Shown: one piece after another, positions 20,180 through 29,790 of the stretch | Numbering within the stretch: the stretch's first letter is position 1 | Layout: the number at the start of each line of letters is the position of its first letter | Source of the DNA: an uncultured Pelagibacteraceae bacterium | GTDB lineage: Bacteria > Pseudomonadota > Alphaproteobacteria > Pelagibacterales > Pelagibacteraceae | DNA length: 64,000 nt | NCBI GenBank assembly: GCA_902581405.1 | Contig: CACHOJ010000001.1 | Span: forward strand, 186,001 to 250,000 | Direction of reading: 5' to 3' | Made by a program: the position numbers and the translations under genes | Notes under the pieces: generated by a model | What the model was told of the DNA's origin: nothing | Database searches by the model: none | Seen by the model: the letters and a program-made list of their open reading frames with translations, nothing else

Positions 20180-21184
20180 CTATTTTAAAAGAGTTCGAAT
20201 ATCTTCTTTTATATTTGCTGGAATTTGAATTTCAGATTTAGAATTTTTTTTAAATCTTCTTAATTTATTTTCTCCAGGGTATAATATTTCTTTTAGTCCT
20301 TTTAGTTTAGGAAGCTTCTTTATTCTTTTAATATTTTCTTTAATTCTTTTTTTAAAATTTGATTGAAATAAGTTTGCTTTCATTACTATAAATAAATGAC
20401 CAATATTTTGTGGCCCAGAAAAATCGTCGAATGGATCTTTTACTTTTCCACCGTGATTACCTCCAGTATAAACTCCACTTAAAATATCAACCATCCATGC
20501 AAGGCCAGAACCTCTAAATCCTGCAATAGGAAGTTGAACGCCCTCAAGAGCTTTCATGGCATTAGTGGTAGGGTTACCAAATCTATCTAAAGCAACACCT
20601 TCAGGTATTTTTGAATTTGTTCTTGATGCAACTCTTATTTTTCCTCTATTGATCATTGAAACAGATGTATCTAATATGAATGGTGCTTTTGATCCTGTTG
20701 GCGATCCAAAGCAAATAGGATTTGTACCAAATAAAGATTTTATAGCTCCATGCGGAGCTATTGCGGGTGGTGCATTAGTAAAAACTAAAGCCATCATATT
20801 TTTCTTTACTGCTTGTTCTGCGTAATATCCAGACATTCCATAATGACCGCTATTTTTAACAGCCACTAATCCTATTCCAGTTTTCTTGGCATTTTTTATC
20901 GCTTTTTTTATTGCTATATCAGCAGCAACAAAACCAATGCTATCATCACCATTTATGTGAGCTACGGATTGAGAAATATTTTTAATTTTTATTTTAGGTT
21001 TAGGGTTAATTAAATTATGATTTATACGGTCACAGTACATTTTTAGTCTTGATAAACCATGTGTAGGAGCCCCGACTAATTCAGCATTAATTATTGCGTC
21101 TGCACATATTTTTGAATGACTTCTCGAGAGTTTATATTTCGTGAATATTTCAACAATGATTTTTTTTAATTTATTTTTTTCCAT
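20180..21184 (-). CDS. Ldh_2 family malate/lactate/sulfolactate-type dehydrogenase
   Basis: THGLSRLKMYCDRI, NSGHYGMSGYYAEQAV, FGTNPICFGSP, GFRGSGLAWMVDILSGV motifs. (R)-sulfolactate dehydrogenase (ComC) role is inference from context. Confidence 0.8.
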   Translation of the reverse strand: MEKNKLKKIIVEIFTKYKLSRSHSKICADAIINAELVGAPTHGLSRLKMYCDRINHNLINPKPKIKIKNISQSVAHINGDDSIGFVAADIAIKKAIKNAKKTGIGLVAVKNSGHYGMSGYYAEQAVKKNMMALVFTNAPPAIAPHGAIKSLFGTNPICFGSPTGSKAPFILDTSVSMINRGKIRVASRTNSKIPEGVALDRFGNPTTNAMKALEGVQLPIAGFRGSGLAWMVDILSGVYTGGNHGGKVKDPFDDFSGPQNIGHLFIVMKANLFQSNFKKRIKENIKRIKKLPKLKGLKEILYPGENKLRRFKKNSKSEIQIPANIKEDIRTLLK

Positions 21185-22338
21185 TTTACGTTTTTTAAAT
21201 CTTTATTAAAAAATGAAAGTATATCACTCACTAAATAATCTGGTTCCTCCAAAGCTGCAAAATGACCACCGTTGGGAAACTTCTTCCATCTTTTTATATT
21301 AAAAATTCTATTCACGTATGATTTAGGAGGCCACTCAAGCATTTCTTTTGGAAAAATTGCTATTGCTGTTGGTACATTTATTTTTTTAAAATTTTTTGGA
21401 AAAGATCTTCCACCTTCTTTTCTTCTACCAAAATATATCCAGCTAGCAGTGTTAAAACTCTTTGTTATTATATAAATCATTATATTTGATAAAAGTTCGT
21501 CTTTTGAGAATGTCTTTTCTATTTTACCCATTTTAAGATCAGACCAACCATGAAATTTTTCCAAAATCCATGCTGCTGTACCTACAGGACTATCTATCAT
21601 TGCATAAGACAAGGTTTGAGGCTTTGTAGCTTGTTGAGTTCTATATCCCTCTTGCATAATTTGATCAAAGTTAAATTTTTTCTCCCATTTTTTTTCTTTA
21701 CTATTTTTTGGTCCTTTTGGATGTCTAAGCGGTAAGCAATTAATATGTATTCCTTTACAATTATTTGAGCTATCAAGACCAATCCATCCGGCAATAGTTG
21801 CTCCCCAATCACCACCTTGTACAAAATAATTTTTATAGCCTAAGTTTTTAACCATAAATTTATTTAATATTTTTCCAATTTTTCTTGGACCTAAGGCTTT
21901 TTTGATTTGAGATGAAAATCCAAATCCTGGTAAAGACGGAACAATTACATCAAATCCATCTTCAATTTTTCCTCCGTATTTTTCTGGGTGAGCTAGTCTT
22001 GGAATGATATCTAAAAATTCAGTTATGCTTCCTGGCCATCCATGTAAAAGTAACAATGGTTTAGAATTAGGATTTTTACTTTTTTCAAAAATAAAATGTA
22101 AGTTTATATCTTCAACTTTTGTTCTGTAATTTTTAAGTGAATTGATCTTGTTTTCAAATTTTTTCCAATTATACTTTGTAATCCAGTATTTAGATATACT
22201 CTTTAGATAACTTAAGTTGGTTCCATACTCCCAACCATTCATATTTTGAGCAACACTCCAAGGAAAGTTTCTTACTTTTTTATAGATTTCATTAAGTGTG
22301 CTTTTAGGCACACTTATTTTGTATTGTTTGATCATCAA
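21166..22338 (-). CDS. Epoxide hydrolase (EHN N-terminal family)
   Basis: LLHGWPGSITEFLDIIPRL, GGDWGATIAGWIG nucleophile region, C-terminal GGHFAALEEPDYLV. Confidence 0.9.
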   Translation of the reverse strand: MMIKQYKISVPKSTLNEIYKKVRNFPWSVAQNMNGWEYGTNLSYLKSISKYWITKYNWKKFENKINSLKNYRTKVEDINLHFIFEKSKNPNSKPLLLLHGWPGSITEFLDIIPRLAHPEKYGGKIEDGFDVIVPSLPGFGFSSQIKKALGPRKIGKILNKFMVKNLGYKNYFVQGGDWGATIAGWIGLDSSNNCKGIHINCLPLRHPKGPKNSKEKKWEKKFNFDQIMQEGYRTQQATKPQTLSYAMIDSPVGTAAWILEKFHGWSDLKMGKIEKTFSKDELLSNIMIYIITKSFNTASWIYFGRRKEGGRSFPKNFKKINVPTAIAIFPKEMLEWPPKSYVNRIFNIKRWKKFPNGGHFAALEEPDYLVSDILSFFNKDLKNVKWKKIN

Positions 22339-23826
22339 TTAATTATGACTTATCCAAATTGTCTTTGTTTGAAGAAACGAATTTAGAGCCTCAGTACCTT
22401 GATCTCTACTTAATGAACCTGATTGCTTATAGCCTCCAAATGGAGTTTTAATATCTCCCTCTGAAAAAGTATTTACTGATACAGTTCCACAGGGCAGACT
22501 TTTAGCTAAATGAAACGCTCTATTAATATCCTGCGTAAATACACTAGCATGCAATCCATATTTCGAATTACTGGCAATTTTCAAAGCTTCCTCGTCATTT
22601 TTAACTGTCAAAACACCAAGCACTGGTCCAAATATTTCCTCTTGAGCAATGGTCATATTTTCTTTTAATCCATCAAATAAGGTCGGCTTTGCATAAAAAC
22701 CTTTTTGTATTTTACTTGAAACTCCTCCAGATAAAAGTTTTGCTCCTTCATCTATACCTTTTTGGATATATCCATCAACAGTTTGTAAATGTCCTTTTGA
22801 AATCATAGACCCCATATTTGATTTTAAATCTAACGGATCTCCTACTTTAAGTTTTTTAACTTTTTTTATAACTTTATCTAAAAATTCGTCTTTAACTTTT
22901 TTATGTATTATCTGTCTCATATTTGCTGAACAGTTTTGTCCACCGTTCCAAAATGCAGAATTCATTGCATTATCAATTAAATCATCTGTAATTTTAGCAT
23001 CTTCTAAAACTATAAATGGACTTTTTCCTCCCATCTCTAATGCAACAGGTTTTAAATTACTTTCACTTGAGTATTTTAAGAAATAGCCACCTACTTCAGT
23101 AGATCCTGTAAAAGAAACTGCATCAACATCTTTGTGTCTACCTAATGCCTCTCCAACATCACCATAACCTGGAAGTACATTTAAAACACCATCTGGTATT
23201 CCAGCTTCTTTTCCAATTTGAGCAACTCTAATTGCTGTAAGTGGTGTATCTTCTGCTGGCTTAATTATAACCGAGCAACCTGCTGCAAGAGCTGGCGCCA
23301 TCTTCCATACAGCCATCATTAAAGGAAAGTTCCAAGGAACAATTCCAGCAACAACTCCTATTGGCTCTTTAACAATTAAACTTGTAATGGATGGTTCAGT
23401 TGGACCAACTTTCCCAAATACTTTATCAATTAATTCTCCATACCATTGAAAATGCATTGGTGCGTCATTTGCAACTTCATTAATGCAGTCTGCGATAAGT
23501 TTACCAGTATCTATACATTCTAAAACTGAATTTTCATCACCATGTTTTCTAAGTAATTCAGCAAATTTTAACAAAACTTCTTTTCTATGTTCAGGTGAAC
23601 TCTTAGACCAAACTCCACTATTGAAAGCTTTTCTTGAAACTTTAACTGCTAAATCAACATCTTTATGGTTACATTTTGCAACAGCGCAAAGTTTTTTACC
23701 CGTTGCAGGATTGATAGTTTCGAACTTCTTTCCATCGATTGCGTTTACATATTTTCCATTAATGAATGCTCTTCCTTCAAATTTGAGTTTATTGGCTATT
23801 GATTTATATTTATTACCTGAGCTCAT
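22339..23826 (-). CDS. NAD(P)-dependent aldehyde dehydrogenase
   Basis: IVPWNFPLMMAVWKMAPALAAG, FTGSTEVG, LEMGGKSP, GGQNCSANMR catalytic Cys. Confidence 0.95.
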   Translation of the reverse strand: MSSGNKYKSIANKLKFEGRAFINGKYVNAIDGKKFETINPATGKKLCAVAKCNHKDVDLAVKVSRKAFNSGVWSKSSPEHRKEVLLKFAELLRKHGDENSVLECIDTGKLIADCINEVANDAPMHFQWYGELIDKVFGKVGPTEPSITSLIVKEPIGVVAGIVPWNFPLMMAVWKMAPALAAGCSVIIKPAEDTPLTAIRVAQIGKEAGIPDGVLNVLPGYGDVGEALGRHKDVDAVSFTGSTEVGGYFLKYSSESNLKPVALEMGGKSPFIVLEDAKITDDLIDNAMNSAFWNGGQNCSANMRQIIHKKVKDEFLDKVIKKVKKLKVGDPLDLKSNMGSMISKGHLQTVDGYIQKGIDEGAKLLSGGVSSKIQKGFYAKPTLFDGLKENMTIAQEEIFGPVLGVLTVKNDEEALKIASNSKYGLHASVFTQDINRAFHLAKSLPCGTVSVNTFSEGDIKTPFGGYKQSGSLSRDQGTEALNSFLQTKTIWISHN

Positions 23827-23938
23827 AAATTTCTTTCTATAAATTTAATTTTATTTTTTTTCTTAATTTTAAATCTAAGGCACCTTTAGACTAAAATAAA
23901 TAGATTAACCAATAATAATTAATACAACTTTTGATTGC

Positions 23939-23962
23939 AACCCATTTTGATAATAAAATTTT
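23939..23962 (+). promoter_or_regulatory. Motif copy 3: aacccattttgataataaaatttt
   Basis: Intergenic between divergent ALDH (-) and TRAP dctP (+); first 11 nt identical to copy 2, 'ataaaatt' tail identical to copy 1. Confidence 0.5.
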
Positions 23963-24037
23963 CTTTTTTTGTTTTACTTCGCTCTCGATTTGAATTTAAA
24001 TATCAATAATTCAATTAAATTATAGGAGATAAATTAT

Positions 24038-25078
24038 ATGTTTATTAAAAAAATTTGTAAGACATTGCTCACAGGTTTTGCAATTGCATTTTTTGCCCAA
24101 GCTGCTTATGCAGAGATAACTCTAAAGCTTGGTACTACTGGTAGATTGGGTATGCCAATTGGTGACGCAATAGACCAGGCGTTAATACCAGCAATGGAGA
24201 AAGCATCTGGAGGTAAAATGAAAATTGAACCTCATTATCAAAGAAGCTTGTGTGCAGAGCAAAAATGTGGTGAACAAGCCAACCAAGGACTTATTGCTTT
24301 ATGGACTAGTTCTACTGCAAACTATGGTAATTTTGGACCAGAGTTAGCAATTTTCGATTTACCATTTATATTCAAATCACTTGAAGATGCGAAAAGAATC
24401 TCAGATGAATGGTTAGCTGAAAGACAGTGTAAACTTGCTCTTGAAAATGCTGGTCATATTTGCCTTTCTGTATATTCAAGTGGTGGATTTAGACAGCTTG
24501 GAAATGCAACTAAACCTGTTCATGAACCAGATGATATGAAAGGACTTAAATGGAGAACTACTAAAAGTCCAGTTGAGTTCATGCTAGTTAAAAATTGGGG
24601 CGCAACACCAACACCTTATGACTGGAGTCAATTATATCAAGGTCTTCAATCAGGTGTAGTTGAAGGTCAGTATGTTGCAAGTCCATGGCAGCACGTTGCA
24701 AAACTTCATGAAGTTGCAAAATATTTCACTGAGATCGGAGGAATGTGGTCTGGAAATATTTTAGCAATGGATGCTAAACAGTACAATGCATTGTCTGACC
24801 AACAAAGAAAATGGTTACACGAAGCAGCAGATGCGTATGGAGAAAAAGTAAACGAGTTGGATAACGCTTGGATTAAAAATGGTGAAGATGCAATTAAAGC
24901 ATCTGCTAAAGAGTGGTATGTGCCAACAGAAGCGGAAATGACTAAGTGGAGAGCAGGTGCAATCGGTGCTTGGTTAGACGCTAAGGGTACTTTTGAACCA
25001 GAAGTAGCTAAAAGAGTACTTTTAGAACAAGGTATGGATGGATTTGTAGCTCAGTTAGAAGCAGCTGGAGCTCTATAA
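24038..25078 (+). CDS. dctP: TRAP transporter solute-binding subunit (DctP family)
   Basis: Signal peptide; FDLPFIFKSLEDAKR, GFRQLGNATKPVHEPDDMKGLKWRT motifs. Confidence 0.9.
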   Translation: MFIKKICKTLLTGFAIAFFAQAAYAEITLKLGTTGRLGMPIGDAIDQALIPAMEKASGGKMKIEPHYQRSLCAEQKCGEQANQGLIALWTSSTANYGNFGPELAIFDLPFIFKSLEDAKRISDEWLAERQCKLALENAGHICLSVYSSGGFRQLGNATKPVHEPDDMKGLKWRTTKSPVEFMLVKNWGATPTPYDWSQLYQGLQSGVVEGQYVASPWQHVAKLHEVAKYFTEIGGMWSGNILAMDAKQYNALSDQQRKWLHEAADAYGEKVNELDNAWIKNGEDAIKASAKEWYVPTEAEMTKWRAGAIGAWLDAKGTFEPEVAKRVLLEQGMDGFVAQLEAAGAL

Positions 25079-25099
25079 ATCTTCAAAGAAAACAATGTG

Positions 25100-25136
25100 A
25101 AGACCATTTAGTTCTGTTTTAGAATTAGATGGTCTT
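25100..25136 (+). terminator. Hairpin between dctP and dctM
   Basis: aagaccatttagttct-gtttt-agaattagatggtctt long imperfect stem. Confidence 0.65.
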
Positions 25137-25168
25137 TACCTAAAAAAAATCATAACTTATAAATATCT

Positions 25169-26452
25169 ATGGAAAGTATTATTTTACTCGTAGTACTCCT
25201 TTTTCTAATTTTATTAGGAGCTCCTATTGGTTTTATTTTAATACTGATACCATTTGTTTATATTCTTCTCACAGATGCAGTTCCTCTTGTTTTAATTCCT
25301 AGTCAAATGTTTACCGCTATAGATTCAGTTCCATTGACCGCAATTGCATTCTTTATGTTGACGGGTGAATTAATGACAAGTGCAACTATTACTGACCGTT
25401 TAGTTGCTTTAAGTAGAGCGTTAATTGGGCGTATACGAGGGGGGTTGGCTCAAGTAAATGTACTTGTGAGTATGTTTTTTGCTGGCATGAATGGTTCTGT
25501 CGTAGCAGATACAGCTACAGTAGGAGCATTAGTTTTGCCAGCAATGAAAAAAGCTGGTTACCCTGCTGCATTTTCAGCTGCGGTTACAGGAGTAAGTTCT
25601 ACAATAGGAGGGATCATTCCGCCTAGTATCATGATGATTGTACTTGCTAACGCAACTGAAATCTCGATTGCATCTTTATTTGCAGCCGGAATTGTTCCAG
25701 GGATCTTGATTGGTGTTGTGATAATGGTAATAAATCATTACTTCGCAGTTAAACATAACTTTGAGCGAAGCGATGAACCTTTCTCGGTGCGTCGAGCTGG
25801 TAAAGAATTATACCGATCTTCATTCGCCCTTTTAATACCTTTAGTATTGGTAGGTTCAGTAATGGGAGGTGTAGCATCGGTTGTTGAGGCAGGAGCCATC
25901 ACTGCTTTGGTTGCGTTATTTACAGGTGTATTTGTTTATCGAACTATCAAGTGGAAAGATTGTACTGGTGCTTTTCGTCGGGCATTCCGTAATTCAGCAA
26001 TGGTTTTTATTATCATAGCTGCCTCAGGACCCTTTAGTTGGTTACTTACTTCTCTTGGAGCAATTGGTGACCTCGAAACTTGGCTTTTAGGATTAGCAGA
26101 CTCTCCTATATTGTTTATTTTGGCTTTGATATTATTCATCTTTCTTCTTGGAACCGTAATGGACTCAGCTGTTAACATTATAATTGTTGGTCCAGTATTA
26201 GTGAATGTTATGTCTCAAGCCGGCTTTCCAGAGGTGCAAGCAGCTATGGTTGTAATAGTTGGGTTCTTAATAGGATCAGTAACGCCACCAGTTGGTGTTG
26301 CCTACTTTACATCTGCAACAATAGCACAAGTCCGTCTTGAAAAGGTTGCTATAGCGTTAATTCCTTATCTGATTGGATTGTTTTTACTTTTATTTTTTAT
26401 TCTTATTGTACCAGAATTAACTATGTTTCTTCCAAACCTATTGAGTAATTAA
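25169..26452 (+). CDS. dctM: TRAP transporter large permease (DctM)
   Basis: FFAGMNGSVVADTATVGALVLPAMKKAGYPAAFSAAVTGVSSTIGGIIPPSI, SVTPPVGVAYF motifs. Confidence 0.93.
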   Translation: MESIILLVVLLFLILLGAPIGFILILIPFVYILLTDAVPLVLIPSQMFTAIDSVPLTAIAFFMLTGELMTSATITDRLVALSRALIGRIRGGLAQVNVLVSMFFAGMNGSVVADTATVGALVLPAMKKAGYPAAFSAAVTGVSSTIGGIIPPSIMMIVLANATEISIASLFAAGIVPGILIGVVIMVINHYFAVKHNFERSDEPFSVRRAGKELYRSSFALLIPLVLVGSVMGGVASVVEAGAITALVALFTGVFVYRTIKWKDCTGAFRRAFRNSAMVFIIIAASGPFSWLLTSLGAIGDLETWLLGLADSPILFILALILFIFLLGTVMDSAVNIIIVGPVLVNVMSQAGFPEVQAAMVVIVGFLIGSVTPPVGVAYFTSATIAQVRLEKVAIALIPYLIGLFLLLFFILIVPELTMFLPNLLSN

Positions 26453-26456
26453 TGAA

Positions 26457-26966
26457 ATGTTAAAATTTTTGAACAGCATAGATCGTTTTATCCATCGGAT
26501 GTTGGAAGCTATGTGCTCACTCTTGTTAGCTGCTATGGTTGCTTTCACTCTTTATAATGTAACAATGCGATATGTTTTTAACAACCCTCCAGTTTGGGGG
26601 GATTTGCTAACTGTGTTAAGTAATATTTGGTTAATGTTTATAGCACTTTCTTTAACAGCAAGAGACAATGAACATGTGGCTTTAAATTTAATTTATGAAA
26701 AATTACCAGAGAGAGTTTCTTTATACATCCGCCAGTTCTGGAAAATTATGATTATGATAATTGGTGTAGTCTTAATTATTTATGGTATTGAACTTGTAGA
26801 GGGTATGCGAGGTAAGTACTGGGAAATGTGGTATTTTGAAATTAGTATGCAAGGTATTGAGTTCAAACCAAATTATATGCCCAAAAAATATGCTGTTGCT
26901 ATCCTACCATTAGCTGGGTTTTTGACGACCATTGGTGCAGCTATTGGTTTTTTCAAAAAAGTTTAG
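26457..26966 (+). CDS. dctQ: TRAP transporter small permease (DctQ)
   Basis: 169 aa, four TM, downstream of dctM; LYNVTMRYVFNNPPVWGDLL motif. Confidence 0.88.
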   Translation: MLKFLNSIDRFIHRMLEAMCSLLLAAMVAFTLYNVTMRYVFNNPPVWGDLLTVLSNIWLMFIALSLTARDNEHVALNLIYEKLPERVSLYIRQFWKIMIMIIGVVLIIYGIELVEGMRGKYWEMWYFEISMQGIEFKPNYMPKKYAVAILPLAGFLTTIGAAIGFFKKV

Positions 26967-26983
26967 TTCAAAAAGATTTATTT

Positions 26984-28909
26984 TTAGCCTTTGCCTCTCC
27001 AAGGGATTGTTTTATCTATTATTTTTCTTAAAGTTACATCAAACAATAGACCAAGCATACCCATTATAAATATTGTTATCCATATTACTTCATATTGAAA
27101 ATATTTTTTCGCAACATTTTCAACAAAACCAATACCCGTTGTTCCAGCTAAAAATTCTGCTGCAACTAAAGTTCCCCAACACATTCCTACAGCGACTCTT
27201 ATTCCGGTAAGAATTTCAGGTAAAGAATTTGGAAATATAACATGTCTAAGTATTTGTCTTTTTGATGCCCCAAGTGAATGTGCAGCATGAATTTTAGAAA
27301 GTTGTGTTCCAGATGCTCCAGCTCTAGCTGATATAATCATAATTGATAATGAAACCATAAATAATAAAAATACTTTACCTGTATTATCAATTCCAAGAAC
27401 AGAAATGATTAAAGGTGCCCACGCTAATGGTGGTACAGGTCTATACAGTTCGATTAGAGGATCAAAGAAACCTTTGGCAAATCTATTTAATCCCATGAAT
27501 AAACCCAATGGCACTCCAATAATTATTCCAAACACTAATCCTAAAAATACTCTTAAGAAAGAGTCCCAGATATGACCATAAGGAACAGGTATCTTAAATA
27601 ATTTAAAATCACCTGTTACAATTTTTAATACTTTTCCTTTAAAGTTTTCTTTAACAATACCTTCGCTTGTGTGAACAGGATATTCTCCAGGTAAAATATC
27701 AGCAATCCAATCTGGTAAAATAAATCCAATAATTGAGCTTACATCTATCATTTCTATCCAAAGAAGAGGTATATTTTTGTAGCCTACGCTTGGTTTAGAC
27801 ATTAATATAAATTTATTAAATGTATCTGAAGGTTTAGGAAGCCATCTTCCTGATCCTTGTTCTGAGCAACTTGGTCCACTAGCTACAATTGTTCCAGCTG
27901 GAAATAAAAGAATATCAATTAATCTTAGACCAGCTTGCTCACTTTCCTGGAGGTTATCAAATTCAATAATTGCATTTTGCATTTCATTTAGAGCATTCGG
28001 TGGATAAATACTTGCAAACTCTATTCTTCTTGCAATTTTGACAATATTTTTTGCATAATCAGAGGCAATTTCTTCAGAGTCATTTAGATTTTTCCTATAA
28101 GCTTTGACCTCATCTTTTAATTGTTTTATAGAATTTTTGAATTGTGGATTGTGATTTCTCAATTTAAAAAATTTATCATTTATGATTTTAAGTTCTTCGG
28201 CTGCTGCTTGAAATTTCAATCCTTTCGCTGTTTCAGCAACAAATGGGACTTCTATAGTATTTTCTATTGATCCTGTTCCAGATCTTACTGTAATTATACC
28301 CCATTCACCCTGTTCTGAAATTGCTTTAAGTCTATCATTTTTTTGATCATTAGTTTCAAATGGATAATCTTTTTTTTTAAAATTAGAACTTAAAAGTCTT
28401 ATTTCTTTAGTCATCTCATCAATTTTTATTTTTGTATTCATTTCAATTAAATCTTCATTTGTTAAAAGAGGAATTAATTGTTTAGTCTTGTTTATAAATC
28501 CAACTAAAATTGTTTTCTGCTGACTATTTAAATCTTTAGAATTCTGTATTTCAGATGTAATTTTTTTTAGATTTTTGTTCTCGATTTTAATAATTGATGT
28601 ACTTTTAAATTCTCTTTCTTCGATAGGAAATTGATATTTTAATCCTAATAATGATTCATTAATTTTTGCAACTTGACATAATTCATTTGCAGATTTTGGA
28701 TAAAAACCTTTTGCAATATCCCATGAATAATAAAGCCAAACTAATAATATTGCAGCACTACCAACAATAACCCAATGTGTTCCTCCTTTTGCTCTTTCTG
28801 GATTACCAAATACCGCATCAACTTTTTCAGTTTGAATAAGTCTTCTGCCATAAAGTATGCATCCAATAATAGATACAAAAATTAGTATTGTTACTATTTG
28901 AGTTAACAT
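26984..28909 (-). CDS. tauC: Taurine/nitrate-type ABC permease (TauC/SsuC) with large N-terminal extension
   Basis: C-terminal ~210 aa permease (SFLRVFLGLVFGIIIGVPLGLFMG, IHAAHSLGASKRQILRHVIFPNSLPEILTGIRV); N-terminal ~400 aa not part of a usual TauC. Confidence 0.8.
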   Translation of the reverse strand: MLTQIVTILIFVSIIGCILYGRRLIQTEKVDAVFGNPERAKGGTHWVIVGSAAILLVWLYYSWDIAKGFYPKSANELCQVAKINESLLGLKYQFPIEEREFKSTSIIKIENKNLKKITSEIQNSKDLNSQQKTILVGFINKTKQLIPLLTNEDLIEMNTKIKIDEMTKEIRLLSSNFKKKDYPFETNDQKNDRLKAISEQGEWGIITVRSGTGSIENTIEVPFVAETAKGLKFQAAAEELKIINDKFFKLRNHNPQFKNSIKQLKDEVKAYRKNLNDSEEIASDYAKNIVKIARRIEFASIYPPNALNEMQNAIIEFDNLQESEQAGLRLIDILLFPAGTIVASGPSCSEQGSGRWLPKPSDTFNKFILMSKPSVGYKNIPLLWIEMIDVSSIIGFILPDWIADILPGEYPVHTSEGIVKENFKGKVLKIVTGDFKLFKIPVPYGHIWDSFLRVFLGLVFGIIIGVPLGLFMGLNRFAKGFFDPLIELYRPVPPLAWAPLIISVLGIDNTGKVFLLFMVSLSIMIISARAGASGTQLSKIHAAHSLGASKRQILRHVIFPNSLPEILTGIRVAVGMCWGTLVAAEFLAGTTGIGFVENVAKKYFQYEVIWITIFIMGMLGLLFDVTLRKIIDKTIPWRGKG

Positions 28910-29707
28910 TTAATTTTCTTTTCCCATTATTTCTTCTTCCATGTTCCAAATCATGGATAATATTTCTTCACGCTTAGATGAAAATTCTTTATTCTTTTTA
29001 ATTTCTCTTAAATTCTCTTTTAAACCCATTTCTGCAAAAGGAAGATTATACTCTTTATGTATCCTTCCTGGTCTTGGAGCCATTACATATAGTCTTTCAC
29101 CAAGCAGCAATGCCTCCTCTACTGAGTGAGTAATTAAAATAATTGTTTTTCCTGTTTCTTTCCAAATTTTAAGAACTAAAGATTGCATTTTTTCTCTTGT
29201 TAAAGCATCAAGAGCACCCAATGGTTCATCCATTAATATTAAATCTGGATCGTTTATAAGACATCTTGCAAGTGCAACTCTCTGCTGCATGCCCCCTGAT
29301 AATTGATATGTAGGAGTATTGCCAAAACCTTTTAATCCAACAATTTCTAACCATTCATCAACTTTTTTGGCTGTTTTAATTGGATCTTCTTTTTTCATCC
29401 TAAGACCGAAATCAACATTTTCAGCAACCGTTAACCATTCAAATAAAGCCCCTTGTTGAAATACCATTCCTCTTTCTACACCAGGACCGTTAATTTCATT
29501 TCCACCAAGAACAATAGAGCCAGACGTCGGTCTTAAAAATCCTGCTGCTATATTTAAAAGTGTAGTTTTCCCACATCCTGAAGGTCCTAGGACTGTAAGT
29601 AGTTCACCTTTTTTAAGAGTGAAACTTACATCTTTTAATGCATGAACAGTTTCTCCCTTAGGTGTTTTAAAGATCATATTTAGATCTTGAGAAACTAAAT
29701 CACTCAT
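28910..29707 (-). CDS. tauB: Taurine/nitrate-type ABC ATPase
   Basis: GPSGCGKTT, LSGGMQQRVALARC, LILMDEPLGALDALTR. Confidence 0.88.
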   Translation of the reverse strand: MSDLVSQDLNMIFKTPKGETVHALKDVSFTLKKGELLTVLGPSGCGKTTLLNIAAGFLRPTSGSIVLGGNEINGPGVERGMVFQQGALFEWLTVAENVDFGLRMKKEDPIKTAKKVDEWLEIVGLKGFGNTPTYQLSGGMQQRVALARCLINDPDLILMDEPLGALDALTREKMQSLVLKIWKETGKTIILITHSVEEALLLGERLYVMAPRPGRIHKEYNLPFAEMGLKENLREIKKNKEFSSKREEILSMIWNMEEEIMGKEN

Positions 29708-29740
29708 AAGATAACTTTATATAAAAATTTTATTAAAAAA

Positions 29741-29770
29741 AATAGGCGCTAATTTTGGTTAGCGCCTATT
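29741..29770 (-). terminator. Terminator-like hairpin between tauA and tauB
   Basis: aataggcgctaa-ttttgg-ttagcgcctatt, 12-bp stem; on minus strand followed by a run of 8 Ts. Confidence 0.75.
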
Positions 29771-29790
29771 AAATATTTTTACTCTTTAAA

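Noticed and set aside
21527-21545. Further acccatttt match resembling the regulon motif
   Set aside because: Inside the epoxide hydrolase coding sequence and lacks the TRGACA half; similar short matches occur in other coding regions.
23483-23842. 119-aa plus-strand ORF
   Set aside because: Antisense to aldehyde dehydrogenase; would also occupy the divergent promoter region start.
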